From Alloyangia pacifica (GTDB taxonomy: Bacteria > Pseudomonadota > Alphaproteobacteria > Rhodobacterales > Rhodobacteraceae), in NCBI RefSeq assembly GCF_900116195.1, contig NZ_FOZW01000005.1:1-64000 (forward strand): a DNA stretch of 64,000 bases. Reading direction: 5' to 3'. How positions within the stretch are numbered: position 1 is the stretch's first letter; each line of letters starts with the position of its first letter. Below, one piece after another: positions 37,343 through 46,041 of the stretch. The translations under genes and the position numbers were made by a program. Below the pieces are notes generated by a model. It ran no database searches. It worked only from the letters and a program-made list of their open reading frames with translations, and was not told the DNA's origin.

Positions 37343-39130
37343 TCAGCGAACGAGGACCGATTCCTCGCGAATGAAGGTCTCTAGCGTGCCATTGCCGCCG
37401 TACCCGGTGATATCGATCACCTCGACGTCGATGGTCATATCCATTCCCGGCGCGTAGCTGATCATCGGCCGCGCCATGAAGATGCTGGCGTAGCTGTTGA
37501 CCGGCAGGTCCGAGCGCCCGGTCTCGTCGGCGTTCTCGCCGCAGTCGATGATTGCGGCGACCAGAACGCGCGGGTCCGGATCGGTGACGATCACGGAGCC
37601 TCCGCTGTTGCCGTTGCCATTGCCTTGGGCGAGGCATAGCGCCTCGCCGGACTCGCCCGTCGGAGTCGGGTTGGCTTCATCGGCATCGCCCGGCGCGCGC
37701 ACCTGATAGAGCGGCATGGTCACGCCATCCACGGTGACATCGGTCTCCAGCTCGTACTGGTAGACGTCGTAGCGCGAGGCCTGGACCGTGCCGGGCCCGC
37801 TGTAGCCCTCGGCGACCCCCGGAAACGAGCTCGGGATGCTCTCGTAGTCTATGAAATCCACGCCGTAGTTGCGATCGAGATATGTCTGACCGGCCCATTC
37901 ACCGATACCGATGTAGGCCCCGGCAACATCGTCGCTGGTCACCAACCCGCCGGTGTTCGGGGCGTTCATCGTGAGGTTGTCCGGCAACCCGTAGGCGGGA
38001 TCAGTCTCTCCGTTGGCGTTGAACCCGTCCGGCGTCCAGACGTGATCGTCCCCGACCACGGTACCATTCGCCAGGGAGTTGCCCTGCATCACGCAATCGT
38101 CGATGTTGTTGCCCTGCGAGCCCGGCATGATGCCCTTTCGCACGTTCAGCGCAGTGCGGACCGTGAATGCGTCCTGCCCGTTGACGCCGCCGCTTTGGTA
38201 GCGCCCGCCGTACATGTCGAAACGGGCGTTGATCCCGGTCCGCACCCCATTGCTGGCACCCGGCTTGGTCCGCACCAGACCGGTGCCGTAGCAGGTGCGG
38301 TTCCGCTGACCGGCAAAATAGTCGTTGATCGACCGCGCCCCGCCGCCGCTCGGGTCGGCATCGGCGGAGACATCTGCATCGCTCACATCCAGAAAGCCGA
38401 AGTTTCCGGGCATCGGCGTCTCGTTGCCCGAAGGATGCAGCCGGATCATCCGGCCATGCAGATCGCCGCGCTGGAATGCCATCTGCAGACCGTCGCCGAC
38501 GTAATTGCCGGACGCGTCATACTCGAACGGGTTGCAGATAAAGAGCGGGGGGATGTCGCAGGCGGCGGATTCCGATTTCGCCACGGCGGTTGCGCCGACC
38601 GGCAGGCTGCCCACCGCCGCTGTCTCGCCCCGCGACAGCTTGGGCAGGAGCGCGCCAAAGATCGTCTGAAGGTTCCGCGACTGTGCGTAGACATAGACAT
38701 ATTGCGCGTCGGACGGATCGGTCGTGGCGTGATCGGTCAGCCAGCTTGCGGTGATTGGCGTCGTGTCGTCATCGGGAATGGCGTCCAGAAAGCGGACGAG
38801 AAACGGCGCGTCGGTCCCGTCGTAGGCAATCTCGAGGCGCAACTCGTTCTCATCGACGGTGCCGTCGTCGTCCCGGACCGCAAGCAGACTGACCGAATTG
38901 TCGATCAGCGCCATCGCTGTGCGTGCCCGGTCGAGCGCATCCGCGCCCCCGTCCAGTTCGCGCGCGCCCGCCAGCGCGATCGCATCCGCAGCAGCCTGCA
39001 GATCGCCATGGGCGCTGTTGCCCCGCCCCGCATCGATGAGGATCAGTCCGAAGCCGAGCAAAATCGGCAGAAGCAGGAGAGACAGGATCACAATCGCCCC
39101 GTCTTCCGACTCGTGAAACTCTTTAAGCAT
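37343..39130 (-). CDS. TadG-like pilus-associated protein
   Basis: The 595-residue protein has an N-terminal pseudopilin-like segment (EDGAIVILSLLLLPILLGFG) and a long periplasmic or extracellular region with LQAAADAIALAGARELDG, the hallmark of the TadE/TadG N-terminal family, followed by Gly/Asn/Asp-rich sequence with several Cys. No obvious VWA metal site is seen. ATG 39130 has GGGAGGGG five bases before; a further ATG at 39142 overlaps that site. Confidence 0.85.
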   Translation of the reverse strand: MLKEFHESEDGAIVILSLLLLPILLGFGLILIDAGRGNSAHGDLQAAADAIALAGARELDGGADALDRARTAMALIDNSVSLLAVRDDDGTVDENELRLEIAYDGTDAPFLVRFLDAIPDDDTTPITASWLTDHATTDPSDAQYVYVYAQSRNLQTIFGALLPKLSRGETAAVGSLPVGATAVAKSESAACDIPPLFICNPFEYDASGNYVGDGLQMAFQRGDLHGRMIRLHPSGNETPMPGNFGFLDVSDADVSADADPSGGGARSINDYFAGQRNRTCYGTGLVRTKPGASNGVRTGINARFDMYGGRYQSGGVNGQDAFTVRTALNVRKGIMPGSQGNNIDDCVMQGNSLANGTVVGDDHVWTPDGFNANGETDPAYGLPDNLTMNAPNTGGLVTSDDVAGAYIGIGEWAGQTYLDRNYGVDFIDYESIPSSFPGVAEGYSGPGTVQASRYDVYQYELETDVTVDGVTMPLYQVRAPGDADEANPTPTGESGEALCLAQGNGNGNSGGSVIVTDPDPRVLVAAIIDCGENADETGRSDLPVNSYASIFMARPMISYAPGMDMTIDVEVIDITGYGGNGTLETFIREESVLVR

Positions 39131-39237
39131 CACCCCTCCCAAAACTCATTCAAACGCAAGGCGAGCGAGGCAGAGCGCAGCTGGCCGTGCAAATCACATA
39201 TAAAACACCGAATACCTTACACGAGTTTTTACGAATT

Positions 39238-39723
39238 TCAACTGATCCAGAGTGCCTGCGCGATCAGTACCGGAACCGAGGCCAGCGCAAGCGGCACACC
39301 ATAGGGCACGCGCCCGTCTGTTTTCATGCGGGAGAACCACCCGCCCAGTCCGCGCTCTGCCTTCAGCATCTGGCTTGTGAGGATCGCGGCGTAGAGCAGG
39401 ATCGAGACCAGCATCAGCAGGACGGCGAAGGGCATCAGACCGCTGATGCCAAGCGAAAGGCCCAGCGGAAACATCAGCTTGGCGTCGCCGGCTCCGAGCG
39501 CGCGCAGCAGCCACATCACCAGCCCGAGTCCAAAGAGCAGGACACCGGCAAAGAGGTCACCCGACCAATCGGGAAACAGCAGCGCGCCCTGTGCCACGAG
39601 ATAGAGCGCCAACATCGCCAAGACCGCCGCATTCGGGATGCGAAACTGTTTCGCATCCCGCAGCGCGATCCCCGCCATCAGCGCGGCCGCTGCAAGCTGC
39701 GCGATCAGCGAAAGCGTTCCCAT
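39238..39723 (-). CDS. cpaA: Prepilin peptidase CpaA/TadV
   Basis: The 161-residue membrane protease has four to five membrane segments and both catalytic Asp residues: Asp23 in LRDAKQFRIPN and Asp80 in GAGDAKL. It cleaves the Flp and TadE/F/G leaders at the inner membrane. It starts 15 bases after the TadD-like gene. Confidence 0.93.
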   Translation of the reverse strand: MGTLSLIAQLAAAALMAGIALRDAKQFRIPNAAVLAMLALYLVAQGALLFPDWSGDLFAGVLLFGLGLVMWLLRALGAGDAKLMFPLGLSLGISGLMPFAVLLMLVSILLYAAILTSQMLKAERGLGGWFSRMKTDGRVPYGVPLALASVPVLIAQALWIS

Positions 39724-39738
39724 GCTGCGCCCTGCCCG

Positions 39739-40242
39739 TCAGATGCCCCGCAGGTCTCCGGACGCGCGCTTCGGCGAGTTCACCGAGTTGCGCAGAAGTT
39801 CGAGGTTGTTCGCCGTGACCGGGTTGGACGGGTCCTTCTCGTAGGCGGCAAGGAAGTATTTCCGCGCGGCAACCAGCTCGCCGCGCAGCAGCATCGAGTA
39901 GCCATAGTTATTGAGAAACTCGACGCGGTGGCCGATCACTGGCTGCAGCCGGCGATAGGCGTAATCCGACCGTTCGAACTGCCGCAGCATGTCCGCACTT
40001 GCGGCAAAGCCCAGCCATGCCGCCGTGTCGTCGGGCACCACGTCCAGCGCCTCTTTGAACATCTTGTAGGATTTACCGTAATTGCCGTCCCGGAACTGCA
40101 TCTTGGCCGAAACCAATAGCTGATCATCCGGATAAAAGCTCAGGCTCGAAGTGTCCTTCGTCGACAATGTCCGGTCACTGAACGATGCATTCTCACACGC
40201 GCCAAGCGCCAGGATCATTGAAAGCGCCACGATCCTCTTCAT
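39739..40242 (-). CDS. tadD: TadD-like TPR lipoprotein
   Basis: The 167-residue protein has a lipoprotein signal (LALGAC, Cys15) and TPR-like repeats (FRDGNYGKSYKMFKEALDVV, LVAARKYFLAAYEKDPSNPV). TadD is a pilotin-like factor for the secretin. It is the first gene of the Tad operon in this direction. GGGAGTG precedes the ATG. Confidence 0.88.
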   Translation of the reverse strand: MKRIVALSMILALGACENASFSDRTLSTKDTSSLSFYPDDQLLVSAKMQFRDGNYGKSYKMFKEALDVVPDDTAAWLGFAASADMLRQFERSDYAYRRLQPVIGHRVEFLNNYGYSMLLRGELVAARKYFLAAYEKDPSNPVTANNLELLRNSVNSPKRASGDLRGI

Positions 40243-41343
40243 ACCACACTCCCTGTCTCACCTGTCCCCCATCTTCCAAGGCTAAGTCGTGCACCGGAGT
40301 TCGCGCAAAGATATTCAAGGGGCGCAATCTTTGTGAAAGCGGATGTTGCACGTTATCCACAGGAGAAGGACGCCTCATGGGCCCGAGTGTGGGTCCGAGG
40401 CCTCTTGATCACCCTCCCCATGATCGCCCCAGTATCGCGCTGGCGTGGCGATGCGTGGCAGAGCGCGCGGATCAGGACGTCCTGCCCCATGCGCGGTCCC
40501 GGCGGGCCGACCGAAAGGATGCTCGGACGGTCGTAGCCGGCAGCGCCACCGTGACCCGCACGGGATCGGCGCAGAGGTGCTGGTGCGTCTGCCGCGTGTA
40601 GGGATGGGGACGGCACTCTCTGCCGCCAGAGAGTGGTTCACCGGCGGCTGCGCGAGAAGACCCCGGGCGCGAGCCCGCTCGCGTCTCCGCCCTACGCGGC
40701 CACGGCGTCACGCTCTTCGAAGCAGCGAAACAGCCAGCCGGGAACCTCTGCTCTGCTCGCCGCCTGCCACGGGCTCGCCATGCTGCGTGTCGGCAATAGC
40801 ATCGCCTCGCGCGACCTGCACTCGGCACTTCTCGACGCCTACCAACTCGCACGCCAGATCTGGTCGCATGAGGTGTGCGCAGAGCAAAGGTCTCCGCGCG
40901 CGGCGACATCTCAAGGCGTGAAACCTGACGCAATGCGGAGGCGGAGTGCCGCCCGGCTTGGTCTTTTCTTCCCCCCATTCTGCTTGATCCGGATGGCGAG
41001 GAGCCCGGCCGCTCCTTTGCGGAACTGGGTCGACAGCGAGCTCCTGAAGCCGTGGATTGACAGCCTTCGCGACCTCCCTGCCCTCGCTCGGAGTCGCACG
41101 TGCACCAACCAATTGATAGGAGCCCCGGGCAAACCGAGGCGAGCCCAGTTCGTCGGGCTGTCGTCGGGCAATTGTCGCGACGTCGCAAGGCGTTCCGCCC
41201 AACCTCTCGTTCGTCGGGGCCGACATCCGAGGAAGACGGAAGTCGATATTGCCCATTCGGAACGAAGCGCTGGCAGAGAGATGAAAGCCAAGCGATGGAA
41301 CGGTTGACACCCGCAGGTCGCTCTTCGACCCGCGGGGTTCAGG
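40243..41343. other. Gene-poor 1.1-kb region between Tad and oxidase clusters
   Basis: Several open frames of 100-220 codons exist on both strands, but none shows family motifs, a ribosome site or codon pattern I can trust. It is high in GC, unlike the flp promoter region. It may be remnants of a transposon whose coding sequence has decayed beyond recognition, or the promoter region of the Tad operon near its left end (40243-40330). Confidence 0.5.
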
Positions 41344-42696
41344 TCACCGCTGGATCACGCCCTCCTTGGCACGGATCTCGGACCCGTCGCTGAACCGGTG
41401 CAGCCTGAACGGTTCCGGATCGACAACCGGGGTTGTGCCAGTGATGAGGTCCGCCGCAAGCCGCCCCGCGCCGGTTCCCAGACCGAAACCATGCCCCGAG
41501 AATCCCGAAGACACGAACAGCCCGGGGATTCCGTTGCGGACACCTTCCGTGCTCGAGATGACAGGAACGATGTCGGGCAAGACGTCGATATAGCCGGCCC
41601 ATTTCTGGGCCACCGTGGCATTGCGGAACGGGGCATAGGCAGACTTCACCACCTCCAGGGCGTGATCTATCCGAGCCTCGTCAGGCACGGGGTCGAGAAC
41701 CCGCATCCGCTCGAAGGGGCTCTCTTCGACCCCAGACCATCGCCGCGGCGTGCGCAATGCCTCGAAGAATGCGGGCCCGATGCCGAGGCTCACGTTGCGC
41801 CACTCGTTCCTGAGTGTCGGCAGGAAATCCTTGAAGAGCCGGAAGCTGTCGGGGGTCAACTGGTAGCGGCTCGGCATGGCCGAGGCGATCGTGTAACCGC
41901 CATCTGTACGTCGCCGCATGGTGAATTCGCGAAACTTCAGCGTTCCCTCGGGCCCATCCGGGACCGGATCGGTCCGTAGCACATTGCCCTTGGTGCGCAA
42001 CTGCGGCAGCTCGATTCCCATGTTGCCCAGGAACAGCCGCGACCAGACCCCGCCCGCCACGAGGACCGCCGAACAGGAGATGCGTCCCTTTTCCGTCACC
42101 ACGCCCGAGACCCTGCCCGCCGCGGTTTCGACGACCCGCACGGCGCAATCTTGGTGAACGCTGCCTCCGCGCGCCTGCACCGCCCGCGCGATGGCCGGAA
42201 CCGCCTTCTGCGGTTCGGCCCGGCCGTCGTACGGATTGTACAAGGCGCCCTTGATGTCGAGCGACAGGCCGGGGAACTGCGCGAGCGCCTCCTCGCGGCT
42301 GAGCAATCGTGCGGGGATCTGGTACTGTTGCAGCTCCTCGAGCGCTTGGCGTTCGCCCTCGAGCGCCGCCTCGGTAGCCGCGGTATAGGTGACCCCGCAG
42401 CGGACGTAGCCGGTGTCGCCACCGATGCGCGCGTCCATGCCCTGCCAGAGGCGCTGCGACTCCACCATCAGCGGCAACTCCCGGGTGTCGCGATGCGTCA
42501 GGCGCACCCATCCCCAGTTGCGGCTCGACTGCTCGCCGGCGATGTGGCCCTTTTCGCAGACCGCCACGGTCAGGCCCTTGTCGACGAGTTCAAGGGCGGC
42601 GGTGACACCGGCGATGCCGCCGCCGATGATCACCACGTCTGCGTGCTTTGGCAGCGCCGCGCTGTTTTCTACCGGATCCGGCTTCGGTCCAGGCAT
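41344..42696 (-). CDS. DAO-family FAD-dependent oxidoreductase (paralog of the gene at 47796)
   Basis: The 450-residue protein has the FAD dinucleotide motif VVIIGGGIAGVTAA near residues 20-33, an EQSSRNWGWVRLT stretch and the C-terminal FSGHGFGLGTGAGRLAADL motif typical of DAO/DadA relatives. Such enzymes oxidise secondary or primary amines, D-amino acids or opines. The substrate is unknown. The ATG at 42696 has AAGGAG. Its paralog at 47796-49127 is closely similar over most of the length. Confidence 0.85.
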   Translation of the reverse strand: MPGPKPDPVENSAALPKHADVVIIGGGIAGVTAALELVDKGLTVAVCEKGHIAGEQSSRNWGWVRLTHRDTRELPLMVESQRLWQGMDARIGGDTGYVRCGVTYTAATEAALEGERQALEELQQYQIPARLLSREEALAQFPGLSLDIKGALYNPYDGRAEPQKAVPAIARAVQARGGSVHQDCAVRVVETAAGRVSGVVTEKGRISCSAVLVAGGVWSRLFLGNMGIELPQLRTKGNVLRTDPVPDGPEGTLKFREFTMRRRTDGGYTIASAMPSRYQLTPDSFRLFKDFLPTLRNEWRNVSLGIGPAFFEALRTPRRWSGVEESPFERMRVLDPVPDEARIDHALEVVKSAYAPFRNATVAQKWAGYIDVLPDIVPVISSTEGVRNGIPGLFVSSGFSGHGFGLGTGAGRLAADLITGTTPVVDPEPFRLHRFSDGSEIRAKEGVIQR

Positions 42697-42745
42697 TGGT
42701 CTGCTCCTTGTTTCGGCACCGCATCGGATGCCGTTGGTCTTGGTT

Positions 42746-44071
42746 TCATGCGTGCGGAGGAAGCGGGGCTTTCTGGCGGCGGGCTCGCAGGTTGTCGCGC
42801 AGCCGATAGCCACGCAGCGCCACCTGCGGCGCGACGTTCATGTAGAGCGGCTGCCTGCTCAGCGGTTCGAGGCGCAGGTCGAGGTCCTGCTCGCGCACGC
42901 CCATCGCCCAGTCCGACAGGATGCCGCCGATCATCGAGCCCGTAGGTACCCCCCGCCCGGACAGGCCGGTCATCGCGACCACGCCCGGAGCCAGGCCGTA
43001 GAGCCGCGGCACCGTGCGGCGCTGCATGTCGAGCTCGCCGAACCAGAAGAAGTCCCAGTTGAGCTTTTCGCGAAGCCCCGGGTGCAGCCATTTCAGCCGC
43101 TCGGACAGCACCTGCCGCGTGTAGGCCGGGTCCCGTCCGCGCGCGCCCATGGGGAACATCGAGGCGACGATGCGGTTCTCGCGGTTGTACTTGTAGACGT
43201 AGATGTCGCCGCGCCCGTCCTGGATCGTGGTGCGTTGCGGCAGCACGGCCGCCTGGCTCTCCTCGGATAGCGGCTGCGTGGCGGCGACGAAGACCCGCAT
43301 GATGCGGAAGGTCTCTTCGAGCTTTGGCCAGCCCGCGACGGTGTAGGCGCCGGTGGTGTAGATCACCTTCTCCGCCTTCACCGCCCCTTGTGCGGTCTCG
43401 ACCCGCCACGTGCCATCCTGGCGCCGACAGCCAGACACACCAGAGCCGGTGAAGATGCGACCGCCCTCGGAGAGCACAGCTCGCCCCAATCCGCGCGCAT
43501 AGCCGAGCGCATTGAGGCCTCCGGCCTCTTCGTGCAGCCAGCCGCCGTAGAACCGGCTCGAGCCGGTGACCGCCTGAACCTCGTCGCGGTCCAGCATCCG
43601 CGTGCGTGCGCCCACGGCGTTGTAGCTCTGCATTTGCCCGCGCAACGTCTCAAGATGCGACGGAAAGAGCGCGCCCTGCACGTAGCCGTTCTGCTCCCAT
43701 TCGCAATCGATGCCATAGCGCCGGACCATCTCGCCGACCTTGTCGTTGGCGCGGGTCTGGCGCTGGATCAGCCGCTCGGCCCAGGGCGCGCCGAGCACCT
43801 TGCGCAGCTCCGGCAGGCTGTAGTGGGTGAAGGTCGGCGTGCAATGACCGGCATTGCGGCCCGAGCCGCCAAAGCCGATCTCCTCGCGTTCGAGCACCAC
43901 GACCGACACCCCCTGCCGCGCCAGCTCGAGCGCCGTGGTCAGCCCCGAATAGCCCGCTCCGACAACGCAGACATCGGCCGAGACCTCGCCCTGCAGCACC
44001 GAGGTGTCAGGGCCCTCAGGCGCGGTGGCGTACCAGAGCGTATCGGTGAACTCGGAGAAGCGGCGCGCCAT
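42746..44071 (-). CDS. FAD-dependent amine oxidoreductase, PuuB/OrdL-like
   Basis: The 441-residue protein has VVGAGYSGLTTALELARQG and LEREEIGFGGSGRNAGHC, the flavin-binding and SGRNAGH motif of gamma-glutamylputrescine oxidase-type enzymes. The C-terminal part contains GLSGRGVPTGSMIGG. ATG 44071 lies one base after the permease stop, with AGGGG in the upstream gene. It likely performs amine oxidation of a transporter substrate. Confidence 0.87.
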   Translation of the reverse strand: MARRFSEFTDTLWYATAPEGPDTSVLQGEVSADVCVVGAGYSGLTTALELARQGVSVVVLEREEIGFGGSGRNAGHCTPTFTHYSLPELRKVLGAPWAERLIQRQTRANDKVGEMVRRYGIDCEWEQNGYVQGALFPSHLETLRGQMQSYNAVGARTRMLDRDEVQAVTGSSRFYGGWLHEEAGGLNALGYARGLGRAVLSEGGRIFTGSGVSGCRRQDGTWRVETAQGAVKAEKVIYTTGAYTVAGWPKLEETFRIMRVFVAATQPLSEESQAAVLPQRTTIQDGRGDIYVYKYNRENRIVASMFPMGARGRDPAYTRQVLSERLKWLHPGLREKLNWDFFWFGELDMQRRTVPRLYGLAPGVVAMTGLSGRGVPTGSMIGGILSDWAMGVREQDLDLRLEPLSRQPLYMNVAPQVALRGYRLRDNLRARRQKAPLPPHA

Positions 44072-44072
44072 G

Positions 44073-44954
44073 TCAGTGCCCCTGCGTACGGCTGTCGAAG
44101 GCGTCGCGCAGCCCGTCACCGATGAAGTTGAAGCCGGTCACCGCGATGGTGATTGCAAGGCCGGGCACGATCGCCAGCCAAGGCGCAGACGCGAGGTACT
44201 GCTGCGCGCCGTTGAGCATGTTGCCCCAGCTCGGCAGCGGCGGCTGGATCCCGTAGCCGAGGAAGCTGATGTAGGCTTCCAGCAGGATGGCGCGGGCGAC
44301 GGTCAGCGTGGCGGCGACGATGATCGGGCCGATGGCGTTGGGCAGAAGCTCGCGGAACATGATCCAGCGCTTCGACAGGCCCAGCATGTGCGCCGCCTGC
44401 ACGAAGTCCTGGTTGCGCAGGGACTTCACCTCCGCCTCGACGATACGCGCCACTTCCATCCAGCTGGTGGCCGAGATGATCAGCGCGATCATCACCGGAC
44501 CGGGCTGGATGAAGGCGGCCAGAGCCAGCAGCAGGAACACCGACGGAAACGACAGGAAAGCATCGACGATCCGCATGAGCACCGCGCTGACCTTGCCGCC
44601 ATAGTAGCCCGACACCACCCCCACGACCGACCCGATGCCGGTGGCGATGATCATCACGGCAAAACCAACGGCCATCGAGATCTGCCCGGCGTGGAACAGC
44701 CGCGCGGCGATGTCCCGGCCCAGCGGGTCGGTGCCGAAGATATGCGCCCCGGTGCCCGGCGGCGCAAAGCGCGCGCGCAGGTCGATGTAGAGCTCGTCAT
44801 AGGGCAGCAGATGCGGGCCGATGAAACAGGCAGCGGTTAGCGTCAGCACCATCACCAGGCCGATCAGCGCCAGCCTGTGGTTGAGGAAACGGCGCAGGGC
44901 TCGGGATTTCAGAAAGGGGCGGCGCGCGGCGGGATCGGTTGTGGCTGCGGTCAT
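44073..44954 (-). CDS. Peptide/opine-type ABC transporter permease, DppC family
   Basis: The 293-residue protein has six membrane segments, the N-terminal FGTDPLGRDIAARLFHAGQI segment of DppC/OppC and an EAA loop (VRAEV-type: EAEVKSLRNQDFVQAAHMLG). It forms a heterodimer with the DppB-like gene at 44971. It probably feeds the substrate of the adjoining oxidases. Confidence 0.92.
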   Translation of the reverse strand: MTAATTDPAARRPFLKSRALRRFLNHRLALIGLVMVLTLTAACFIGPHLLPYDELYIDLRARFAPPGTGAHIFGTDPLGRDIAARLFHAGQISMAVGFAVMIIATGIGSVVGVVSGYYGGKVSAVLMRIVDAFLSFPSVFLLLALAAFIQPGPVMIALIISATSWMEVARIVEAEVKSLRNQDFVQAAHMLGLSKRWIMFRELLPNAIGPIIVAATLTVARAILLEAYISFLGYGIQPPLPSWGNMLNGAQQYLASAPWLAIVPGLAITIAVTGFNFIGDGLRDAFDSRTQGH

Positions 44955-44970
44955 GATTGGAACCCTTTCT

Positions 44971-45921
44971 TCAATCGAGACGGATGCGCGGATCGATCAG
45001 CGCGACGATCAGGTCGGCGGCGAGGTTGCCGATCAGAACCAGCAGCGCCGAGGCCATCAGCAGCCCCATCACCACCGGGTAGTCCGAGTAGCCGAGGCTA
45101 TCGAGAAACAGCCGGCCCATGCCGGGCCAGGTGAAGACGGTCTCGGTCACCAGCGCACCGCCCAGCACCATGGGAAGTTGCAGGCCGGCGAGCGTGATCA
45201 TCGGCACCAGCGAGTTGCCGACCACATGCTTGAGCAGCACCCGGCGGCGGGTGAGACCCTTGGCGCGGGCGGTGCGGACGAAATCCTGGTTGATCACGTT
45301 GAGGGTGGAGGTGCGCATGTAGCGGCTCCAGATCGCCACATCCACCAGCGCCAGCACCACGGCAGGCATGATCAGGTGCCGCAGGTAATCGAGCACCGAT
45401 CCGTCCCCCACCGTGTACATGTTGCCCGCCGGCAGCCAGCCGAGGCTGAGCGAGAAGACGTAGATGGCGATAAGGCCGAACCAGAAGGTCGGGATCGACA
45501 GCGCGATCATCGCCAGCACGGTCATCGTGTAGTCGAAGGTGGAGCCCCGCTTCAGCGCACTGAAGATGCCGATGGTGCTGCCAAGGCTGACCGAGATCAC
45601 CGTCGCGGTGCCCATCAGCAGCAGCGTGGCGAAGAGATGGCTGCCGATCACGTGCAGCACCGGCTGCCCGTCGCGGTAGGAGGTGCCCCAGTCACCGACG
45701 ACAAGATGCGAGAACCAATCGAGATATTGCACCGGCAAGGGCCGGTCGAGCCCCATCTGCGAAGCAATCTTGTCGATCTGCTCCTGCGTCATTCCCGGGC
45801 TCAGCGCGAATTGCGACAGCGGTCCGCCGGGGGCAAGGTTGAGCACGGCGAAACCGATGAACGAGACGATCAGAAGCAGAAGCAGGCTCTGGCCGAGCCG
45901 GGAAGCGAGGTAGCGCAGCAT
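44971..45921 (-). CDS. Peptide/opine-type ABC transporter permease, DppB family
   Basis: The 316-residue protein has six membrane segments, the N-terminal RLGQSLLLLLIVSFIGFAVL segment and FVRTARAKGLTRRRVLLKHV EAA loop of DppB/OppB. It follows the binding-protein gene by 120 bases with a hairpin in between. Confidence 0.92.
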   Translation of the reverse strand: MLRYLASRLGQSLLLLLIVSFIGFAVLNLAPGGPLSQFALSPGMTQEQIDKIASQMGLDRPLPVQYLDWFSHLVVGDWGTSYRDGQPVLHVIGSHLFATLLLMGTATVISVSLGSTIGIFSALKRGSTFDYTMTVLAMIALSIPTFWFGLIAIYVFSLSLGWLPAGNMYTVGDGSVLDYLRHLIMPAVVLALVDVAIWSRYMRTSTLNVINQDFVRTARAKGLTRRRVLLKHVVGNSLVPMITLAGLQLPMVLGGALVTETVFTWPGMGRLFLDSLGYSDYPVVMGLLMASALLVLIGNLAADLIVALIDPRIRLD

Positions 45922-45997
45922 GCCGGGTGCCCTTTATGTGCGTTGAGTATTGAAGCCGTGGCACCGCTGGCGGCGGCTCTCGGCATCGAGAGAGGGA

Positions 45998-46023
45998 GCG
46001 CGCGGCGATGCCCCGCCGCGCGC
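45998..46023 (-). terminator. Stem-loop between binding-protein and permease genes
   Basis: GCGCGCGGCG at 45998-46007 and CGCCGCGCGC at 46014-46023 form a perfect 10-bp stem with a 6-base loop. Such hairpins after the binding-protein gene often keep it more abundant than the permeases. Confidence 0.65.
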
Positions 46024-46041
46024 CAGGTCAGGCCTCCGGCC

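Noticed and set aside
40633-41307. Plus-strand 224-codon frame in the gap
   Set aside because: No motifs, no ribosome site and no coherent hydrophobic pattern; similar frames exist on the other strand.
41300-41400. Possible tRNA-like sequence near GGTTC
   Set aside because: No cloverleaf arms could be found around it.
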